DNA from: an uncultured Collinsella sp.
Lineage (GTDB): Bacteria > Actinomycetota > Coriobacteriia > Coriobacteriales > Coriobacteriaceae
Direction of reading: 5' to 3'
Length of the DNA: 20,270 bases
Assembly: GCA_900552425.1 (NCBI GenBank)
Contig: URZR01000009.1
Location: forward strand, 1 to 20,270
Under the pieces are notes generated by a model. That model did no database searches, was not told the DNA's origin, and saw only the letters and a program-made list of their open reading frames with translations. Both the position numbers and the translations under genes were made by a program. This document shows, in pieces, positions 14,826 through 20,270 of the stretch; the stretch's first letter is position 1, and every line of letters starts with the position of its first letter.

Positions 14826-16064
14826 ATGGGTTGCAATCAGATTCTGGACCGTTATATCGAGCAGTTGATCGAGACCTCTACGCCTCAGGCGCCGGCCTGG
14901 AATATCGAAAAGCTTCGCGCCGGCAAGGAGAACACCTGGAATTACATTGACGGCTGCATGATCAAGGCGCTCATCGAGCTGTACGAGATCACCGGCGAGC
15001 AGCGTTACCTGACCTTCGCCGACGACTATATCGACTTCTTTGTCCAGGATGACGGCACCATCAAGCATTACGATCCCCAGGAGTACAACCTCGACAACGT
15101 CAACGCGGGCAAAACCCTCTACAAACTCTATGACCTGGTGGGCAAGCCCAAGTACCGTGCCGCCATGGATACCATCTACCGTCAGCTCGAGACCCAGCCG
15201 CGTACCAAAGAGGGTGTGTTTTGGCACAAAGCCGTCTACCCCAACCAGATCTGGCTCGACGGCATGTACATGGCGCAGCCGTTCTACATGCAGTACGAGC
15301 TGAGCTTCCACAACCGCCGTGCCTGCTCGGATAGCTTCCATATGTTCCAGGTGGTGCACGACCTGATGCGCAACCCCCTCAACGGCCTGTACTATCACGC
15401 CTACGACGCGAGCCGCAAGCAGTTCTGGTGCGATCCCGTCACCGGCCTTTCGGCCAACTTCTGGCTGCGCGCCGAGGGCTGGTTCGCCATGGCGCTCATC
15501 GATACCTGGGAGCTCATGCCGCCCTCGATGTCGGCCGAGAAGGACGAGATCCGCAAGATGTTCCACGACCTGATCGACGCCATGCTGCCGTATCAGGACG
15601 AGAAGACCGGTATGTGGCACCAGGTCATCAACCTGCCCAATATCGCCCCCAACTATCTGGAGGAGTCGGGCAGCGCCATCTTTGCCAACGCCATCATGAA
15701 GGGCGTGCGCCTGGGCGTGCTGGGCGAGCGCTACTACCAGTACGGCCGCCGTGCGTTTGACGGCATCTGCGACACGTGCCTGTCCGAGCGCGACGGACAG
15801 CTGGCGCTCGACAACATCTGCCTGGTGGCGGGTCTTGGCAACACCGCGCACCGCGAGGGCACGTTTGGCTACTACATGAGCGAGCCCGTCGTCAAAAACG
15901 ACGCGAAGGGCGTGGCGCCGCTGGTGCTCGCCTATATCGAGACTATGCATCATGACAAGTTGGCCGGTAAGCGCGATCCGCTCGCCCCTTCGGGCGTGTG
16001 CTCCATCGATGACCCGTTTGGCGGCTACACGCCGGGCATCAATGCTCATAAGGGGCGTGAATAG
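14826..16064 (+). CDS. GH105 unsaturated galacturonyl/rhamnogalacturonyl hydrolase
   Basis: A 412-residue glycoside hydrolase family 105 enzyme, which hydrates and releases the 4,5-unsaturated uronate from the end of oligomers made by pectin or rhamnogalacturonan lyases. It has the expected alpha/alpha-barrel pattern. The key Asp falls at D145 in NQIWLDGMYMAQPF, next to the catalytic D143 of B. subtilis YteR; the later FWLRAEGWFAMAL segment is also typical. No signal peptide, so it acts on imported fragments. The start follows AGAGGGGA by 6 bases. It leads the third operator-controlled unit and is directly followed by a TIM-barrel isomerase-like gene with a 1-base gap. The product would rearrange to a 4-deoxy-5-ketouronate, whose usual processing genes are not in the window. 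Confidence 0.93.
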   Translation: MGCNQILDRYIEQLIETSTPQAPAWNIEKLRAGKENTWNYIDGCMIKALIELYEITGEQRYLTFADDYIDFFVQDDGTIKHYDPQEYNLDNVNAGKTLYKLYDLVGKPKYRAAMDTIYRQLETQPRTKEGVFWHKAVYPNQIWLDGMYMAQPFYMQYELSFHNRRACSDSFHMFQVVHDLMRNPLNGLYYHAYDASRKQFWCDPVTGLSANFWLRAEGWFAMALIDTWELMPPSMSAEKDEIRKMFHDLIDAMLPYQDEKTGMWHQVINLPNIAPNYLEESGSAIFANAIMKGVRLGVLGERYYQYGRRAFDGICDTCLSERDGQLALDNICLVAGLGNTAHREGTFGYYMSEPVVKNDAKGVAPLVLAYIETMHHDKLAGKRDPLAPSGVCSIDDPFGGYTPGINAHKGRE

Positions 16065-16065
16065 C

Positions 16066-16971
16066 GTGGGGGCCATTACTCCGGGCGTGCGTTTACACGA
16101 TCTTCCGCAGGGGACCGTCGAGGAACGCATTCGCATGGCAGGAGAGCTGGGCTTTTCGTGCATTCAGCTGCCGAGCAAGGTGCTCTACGCATCAATGGGA
16201 ATCGATCGATGCGGTCTGACCCGCGAGCTCGCCGAGCATTTGCGTGCGGTGCTCGATGAGGCGGGCGTTTCGGTCGCCGTGCTCGGCTGTTATAAGAATC
16301 TGGCGACGCCCGATCGACAACAGCTCACGGATAACTTTGCCGAGTACGAGGCGTGCTTGAACTTTGCTCAGATGCTCGGCGGCTGTCCGGTTGGCACCGA
16401 GACCGGTCGTCCCAATGCGCAGAACTGCGTTGCTGGCGACCGTATGACCGACGAGGCACTCGATGCGTTTATGGATGGACTCGCGCGCGTCTGCGAGTGC
16501 GCCGAGGCCGTGGGTGGGCAAATACTGATCGAGCCCGGCTGGAACGAGACGGTCAACACGCCAGATCGCTGCCGTGAGGTGCTGGAGCGCGTCCCGAGCC
16601 CGGCGCTCGGCGTGATCTACGACCCGGTGTCGCTGCTGCATCCCAGCGTCGTTGGCGAGGCGCAGGAAATCACCGCGCGTATGCTCTACTTATGCGGCAG
16701 TAAGATTCGCGTGCTGCACGCCAAGGATTTTGAGGTCGTCGACAACGAGGACGAAGCCGGCTGGTGCGATGGTACGGGTTCTCGCCTGGTGTGCCACGGC
16801 GTGGGCGAGACGGGCCGCTATGACTTTGAGCCCGTGGTGGCCTGGGCGGCTGCCGCCTGTTCGGGGATTCCTTGTGTGGTCGAGAACAGCGTGCCGGCGA
16901 CGGCGGCTAGCTGCCTGGCGACACTCGAGCGCATGTCCGCTCGCTGCGGGGCTCCGCATCGCGAGATATAG
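16066..16971 (+). CDS. Sugar phosphate isomerase/epimerase-like TIM-barrel protein
   Basis: A 301-residue member of the xylose-isomerase-like (AP endonuclease 2) TIM-barrel superfamily. The four usual divalent-metal ligands can be placed: E156 (LIEPGW), D186 (IYDPVS), H218 (VLHAKD) and E273 (VVENSV), so it is probably an active isomerase or epimerase. The GTG at 16066 is chosen because AAGGGG (16050-16055) lies 10 bases before it; the start is then 1 base after the GH105 stop, implying translational coupling. An ATG at 16042 would overlap GH105 and lacks a site. The substrate is not known. Context suggests a step on the GH105 product or another pectin-derived keto-sugar. Annotations as hydroxypyruvate isomerase or a generic epimerase are equally possible by sequence. 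Confidence 0.85.
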   Translation: MGAITPGVRLHDLPQGTVEERIRMAGELGFSCIQLPSKVLYASMGIDRCGLTRELAEHLRAVLDEAGVSVAVLGCYKNLATPDRQQLTDNFAEYEACLNFAQMLGGCPVGTETGRPNAQNCVAGDRMTDEALDAFMDGLARVCECAEAVGGQILIEPGWNETVNTPDRCREVLERVPSPALGVIYDPVSLLHPSVVGEAQEITARMLYLCGSKIRVLHAKDFEVVDNEDEAGWCDGTGSRLVCHGVGETGRYDFEPVVAWAAAACSGIPCVVENSVPATAASCLATLERMSARCGAPHREI

Positions 16972-17074
16972 CATTGGCTTTTGCCGTGGCGGCATATTGA
17001 GTTTGCTTGACTGGGGGCGGCGGTGAAGGGTTTTTATCGTCGCCTCATTGGATTACATCAAAAAGGGGAGTTGC

Positions 17075-18292
17075 GTGGCTATCCACATTGTCGAAGAGGC
17101 GAATCGTTGCCTAGGTTGCAAAAGGGCGTTCTGCCAGCTTAAAGGCTGCCCGGTGCAGACGCCTATTCCGCAGGTCATTGACTTGTTCAAGCAGCGTCGT
17201 CTGGAAGAGGCAGGTGAGCTGCTGTTCCAGAACAACCCCATGAGCGCGGTCTGCTCCATGATCTGCAACCATTCGGGCCAGTGCGAGGGCGCGTGCATTC
17301 AGGGCCGCAAGGGCGCACCGGTGCATTTCTCGAGCATCGAGAACTATATCTCGACTGCGTATTTGGATCGTAGGGAGTGGAAGCCTGCGCCGTCGTGCGG
17401 CAAGCAGGTTGCCGTGGTCGGTTCCGGTCCTGCCGGCATTACCGTGGCCATTAAGATGGCCCAGCTGGGCTGTGCCGTCACGGTGTTTGAGCAACGCCCC
17501 GAGATCGGCGGCGTGCTGGAGTACGGCATCCCCGAGTTTCGCCTGCCCCGTGCTCTCGTGCAAAAGTACCGTCACGTGATGTGCTCGCTTGGCGTACGCG
17601 TCCGTCCCTCGACCACCATTGGCGGCGCGCTGCATATCGACGACCTGTTGCGCGACGGCTACGATGCGGTCTTTGTCGGTACCGGTACCTGGCGCGCCCG
17701 CAAGCTGGGTATTCCCGGCGAGTCGCGTGGTAACGTACTGTTTGGTATCGATTACCTGGTCGATCCCACGAGCGTGGCGATCGGTCAGAACGTGGCGGTT
17801 ATCGGCGCCGGCAACGTGGCCATGGATGTTGCCCGCACGGCTCTGCGCTCGGGCGCTCGCAAGGTTACCGTGTATGCCCGATCGCGCCATATCTCGGCCA
17901 TCGATGACGAGGTGGAGCTGACCGAGCTTGACGGTGCCGAGATCGTGCGCGGCAAGGCGATTTGCGCCATCGACGATAACGGTCCGGTTTTCGAGACGGC
18001 TATCTTTGACGAGGGCGACAACGTGGTGGGCTACGAGGAAGAACTTGACCATGTGCCCGCCGACACGGTTGTGATTGCGGCCTCGCAGGTGCCCAAGGAC
18101 AAACTGGTGCTTACGACGGGCGGTCTGGAGACCGACCATCGCGGTCTTCTTTCGGTCGATGAGTGCGGCATGACCACCGTGCCTGGCGTCTTTGCCGCCG
18201 GCGATGTGGTCAACGGCCCGCTCACCGTGGTCCATGCCGTAGCCGGCGCCAAGCTCGCCGTCGAAGGCATGACCAGCTATCTGGGCCTCTAA
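17075..18292 (+). CDS. GltD-like NAD(P)-dependent Fe-S/FAD oxidoreductase
   Basis: A 405-residue cytoplasmic flavoprotein like the small subunit of glutamate synthase. The N-terminal domain has two Cys sets for Fe-S clusters (C12, C15, C20, C25 and C60, C64, C70, C74). It is followed by an FAD-binding GSGPAG (116-121), an NAD(P)-binding GAGNVA (244-249), and the final FAD motif AAGDVVNGP. Such proteins pass electrons from NAD(P)H to a partner. No glutamate synthase large subunit is adjacent, so it may be an orphan GltD, a sulfide-dehydrogenase-type or a ferredoxin:NADP-type enzyme. The GTG at 17075 follows AAGGGGAG by 4 bases; a TTG at 17048 upstream is less likely. The gap to the sugar isomerase is 103 bp with no operator, so it is probably outside the pectin regulon. 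A long hairpin terminator follows. Confidence 0.88.
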   Translation: MAIHIVEEANRCLGCKRAFCQLKGCPVQTPIPQVIDLFKQRRLEEAGELLFQNNPMSAVCSMICNHSGQCEGACIQGRKGAPVHFSSIENYISTAYLDRREWKPAPSCGKQVAVVGSGPAGITVAIKMAQLGCAVTVFEQRPEIGGVLEYGIPEFRLPRALVQKYRHVMCSLGVRVRPSTTIGGALHIDDLLRDGYDAVFVGTGTWRARKLGIPGESRGNVLFGIDYLVDPTSVAIGQNVAVIGAGNVAMDVARTALRSGARKVTVYARSRHISAIDDEVELTELDGAEIVRGKAICAIDDNGPVFETAIFDEGDNVVGYEEELDHVPADTVVIAASQVPKDKLVLTTGGLETDHRGLLSVDECGMTTVPGVFAAGDVVNGPLTVVHAVAGAKLAVEGMTSYLGL

Positions 18293-18307
18293 CCCACCCC
18301 GCCCATC

Positions 18308-18378
18308 AGTTGCGGTGAAATACGGACTGTTTTGGCTGTCAAAGGCCTTATCTACTCCGTATTCCACCGCAACTTTTT
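18308..18378 (+). terminator. Long-stem terminator with a 29-nt loop
   Basis: AGTTGCGGTGAAATACGGA (18308-18326) pairs with 18356-18374 with a single mismatch over 19 bp, then TTTTT. The 29-nt loop is large for a simple terminator; the element could be a dispersed palindromic repeat that also terminates transcription. The rest of the gap before 18490 has no clear signal beyond a weak TACGAT (18435-18440). Confidence 0.7.
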
Positions 18379-18489
18379 GTGGGCTGAGTAAAAGCCGGGG
18401 GAGCGTGCGCGGTCGGGTACGGCGCGGTTACTGCTACGATAGATAGGTCAGTAACTGCCGCCGAGCGGCTCAAACGAAAGGAACCCTGT

Positions 18490-20270
18490 ATGGAGTCTTC
18501 CGCCTACCCGATGCTCTTTAGCCCGATCAAGGTCGGTACGACCGAGGTCAAGAACCGCGTCTTTATGCCGCCGGTGTCCACGAACCTGGCCGATCATGGC
18601 TATGTGACCGACGACTTGGTCGATCATTACCGTGCCCGTGCCAAGGGCGGCGTGGGCCTCATCATCACCGAGGTCGTGACGGTCGAGCCCACCTATACCT
18701 ATCTACCGGGTGACATGTGCTGCTACGACGACACGTTTATCCCTGGCTGGGAAAAGCTCGCCGCGGCCGTCCACGAGTATGGCTGCAAGATCATGCCGCA
18801 GCTCTTCCACCCCGCCTACATGGCCTTTAACATTCCGGGCACGCCGCGCCTGATCGCTCCGTCCTTTGTGGGCCCGTCCTATGCCCGCGAGGCGCCGCGC
18901 CCCATCACGGTCGATGAGATCCACGAGCTCACGCATCAGTTTGGTGACGCTGCTGTGCGCATGCAGAAGGCCGGTGTCGACGGCGTCGAGGTCCATGCGG
19001 CACACGCCCACGGCATGCTCGGCGGCTTTTTGACCCCGCTCTATAACAAGCGCACCGACGAGTACGGCGGCTCGCTCGACGCCCGCATGCGCTTCCTGCT
19101 CGAGGTCATCGCCGAGATTCGCGAGCGCTGCGGCAAGGACTTTATCATCGACGTCCGTATCTCGGGCGACGAGTACACCGATGGCGGCCTGACCCTCAAC
19201 GACATGATCTACGTCTCGCGTCGCCTGGAGAAGGCCGGCGTCGACATGATTCATGTGTCGGGCGGCACCACCATCAAGCGCGGTTCCGCCATTCCCGCCG
19301 CCGGCACGCAGCAGGCCTCGCACGCCGCCTGCTCGCGCGAGATCAAAAAGCACGTCAACATTCCCGTTGCCACGGTCGGCCGCATTAACGAGGCATGGAT
19401 CGCCGAGGAGCTGATCGAGGACGGCGCTGCCGACATTTGCATGATGGGCCGCGCCAATCTGTGCGATGCCGAATTCTGCAACAAGGCTGCTGCCGGCAAC
19501 GCCGACGACATCCGCCCCTGCATCGGTTGCCTGCGCTGCCTGAACGGTATCATGTTTGGCAAGCGCATCTCCTGCACCGTCAACCCGGACGTGGAGCGTG
19601 ACGAGGCTGGCTACGAGCCTGCCGCCGAGGCAAAGAACGTGCTCGTTGTGGGTGCCGGTCCCGCGGGCATGGAGGCAGCCTATATTGCCGCCAAGCGCGG
19701 CCATAACGTGGTGCTCGTGGATAAGCAGGACGAGCCGGGCGGCGAGATGCGCATTGCGGCCGTTCCGCCGGCAAAGCAGGAGCTCACGCGCGTGATCAAG
19801 TATCAGTACCGTCGCCTGGCCGAGGCCGGCGTCACGTGCGTCTTCGGTACCGAGCTTTCGGCCGAGGACATCCAGCGCGACTACGCGGGCTACGAGGTTG
19901 TCCTGGCTTATGGCGCCGAACCCATCGCCCCGGCCTTTATGCAGGGATTTAAGCAGGTCATGACGGCTGACGACCTGCTGGGTGGCAAGGCTTTCCCGGG
20001 CAAGAAGATTGTCATCGTGGGCGGCGGCACCGTCGGTTGCGAGACGGCCGATTACCTGGCCCCGTTGGTCAACGATCTGTCGCCGGCAAACCGCGACATC
20101 ACCGTTATCGAGATGACCAAGACGCTCGCCGCCAACGAGGGTGGTGCCGGTCGCGCGGTGCTCATCACGCGCATGCTCTCCAAGGGCGTCCATGTGCTAA
20201 CCGAGGCCAAGGTGACCGAGATCACCGAGGATGCCATCAGCTACGAGAAGGATGGCGAGGCCCACACCAT
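18490..20270 (+). CDS. Old Yellow Enzyme / 2,4-dienoyl-CoA reductase-like flavoprotein (partial at 3' end)
   Basis: An NAD(P)H-dependent flavin enzyme with the three-part layout of 2,4-dienoyl-CoA reductase (FadH), 2-enoate reductase and BaiCD-type steroid enzymes. Residues 1 to about 335 form the FMN-binding TIM barrel, including VEVHAAHAHGML and NKRTDEYGGS. A 4Fe-4S motif follows with C344, C347, C350 and C362 (PCIGCLRC, then SCTVNP). FAD- and NAD(P)-binding folds come next (VVGAGPAGMEAA, VIVGGGTVGCETA). The frame stays open to the window edge after 593 codons, so a short C-terminal part is missing. The ATG follows AAAGGAA by 6 bases. The substrate cannot be told from sequence; enoate, dienoyl-CoA or bile-acid/steroid reduction are all family options. 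It may share electrons with the GltD-like gene upstream, but a terminator separates them. Confidence 0.92.
   Translation, partial: MESSAYPMLFSPIKVGTTEVKNRVFMPPVSTNLADHGYVTDDLVDHYRARAKGGVGLIITEVVTVEPTYTYLPGDMCCYDDTFIPGWEKLAAAVHEYGCKIMPQLFHPAYMAFNIPGTPRLIAPSFVGPSYAREAPRPITVDEIHELTHQFGDAAVRMQKAGVDGVEVHAAHAHGMLGGFLTPLYNKRTDEYGGSLDARMRFLLEVIAEIRERCGKDFIIDVRISGDEYTDGGLTLNDMIYVSRRLEKAGVDMIHVSGGTTIKRGSAIPAAGTQQASHAACSREIKKHVNIPVATVGRINEAWIAEELIEDGAADICMMGRANLCDAEFCNKAAAGNADDIRPCIGCLRCLNGIMFGKRISCTVNPDVERDEAGYEPAAEAKNVLVVGAGPAGMEAAYIAAKRGHNVVLVDKQDEPGGEMRIAAVPPAKQELTRVIKYQYRRLAEAGVTCVFGTELSAEDIQRDYAGYEVVLAYGAEPIAPAFMQGFKQVMTADDLLGGKAFPGKKIVIVGGGTVGCETADYLAPLVNDLSPANRDITVIEMTKTLAANEGGAGRAVLITRMLSKGVHVLTEAKVTEITEDAISYEKDGEAHT

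Noticed and set aside
7007..17040. TTGACT at 17007-17012 as a -35 for the GltD-like gene
   Set aside because: No acceptable -10 lies 16-18 bp downstream (only TTTTTA-like sequence), so no promoter is called.
1..20270. tRNA, rRNA, CRISPR array, transposase or prophage genes
   Set aside because: Looked for and not seen; no regularly spaced repeats of CRISPR type and no mobile-element enzymes are present.

Overview
The window reads as chromosome of a high-GC anaerobic gut actinobacterium. A Coriobacteriia member such as Collinsella is the best guess. This is inferred from GC-rich codon use, the FeoB plus Cys-rich partner pair, the Fe-S/flavin oxidoreductases and the gene style; no marker gene is present to prove it. 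All supported genes lie on the + strand. || Layout: (1) 1-1749, the C-terminal part of the ferrous iron permease FeoB, a terminator, and a 66-residue FeoB-associated Cys-rich membrane protein. (2) 1893-2972, a LacI-family regulator ended by a strong terminator (3063-3106). (3) 2973-3433, a 461-bp intergenic region with an imperfect inverted repeat around that terminator and then a control region with two palindromic operators. (4) 3434-8035, uxaC-uxaB-uxaA, which turn D-galacturonate into 2-keto-3-deoxygluconate (KDG). (5) 8036-8414, a terminator and a second control region with three operators. (6) 8415-14718, a GPH-type transporter, a GH28 exo-polygalacturonase-like enzyme, a large fusion of a CE8 pectin methylesterase with an alpha/beta-hydrolase esterase, and a small SGNH/GDSL esterase. 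(7) 14719-14825, a third control region with two operators, one centred in a 40-bp near-perfect inverted repeat. (8) 14826-16971, a GH105 unsaturated galacturonyl hydrolase and a tightly linked TIM-barrel sugar isomerase/epimerase of unknown substrate. (9) 17075 to the end, a GltD-like Fe-S/FAD oxidoreductase and a partial Old-Yellow-Enzyme/dienoyl-CoA-reductase-like flavoprotein, probably unrelated to pectin. || How it works together (inference from families): short pectin fragments (oligogalacturonides, partly methylated or acetylated, some with 4,5-unsaturated ends) enter through the GPH symporter. In the cytoplasm the esterases strip methyl and acetyl groups, GH28 releases galacturonate, and GH105 removes unsaturated ends. 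UxaC, UxaB and UxaA carry galacturonate to KDG. None of the degradative enzymes shows a signal peptide, so this looks like an intracellular scavenging system rather than an extracellular pectinase system. KDG kinase, KDPG aldolase, and KduI/KduD for the unsaturated product are not in the window. || The most notable sequence-level result is that all three transcription units begin with the same palindrome, GGTGAACGTTCACC and close variants. It occurs seven times, with neighbouring sites about 40 bp apart. This defines a local pectin regulon probably run by a LacI-type repressor.
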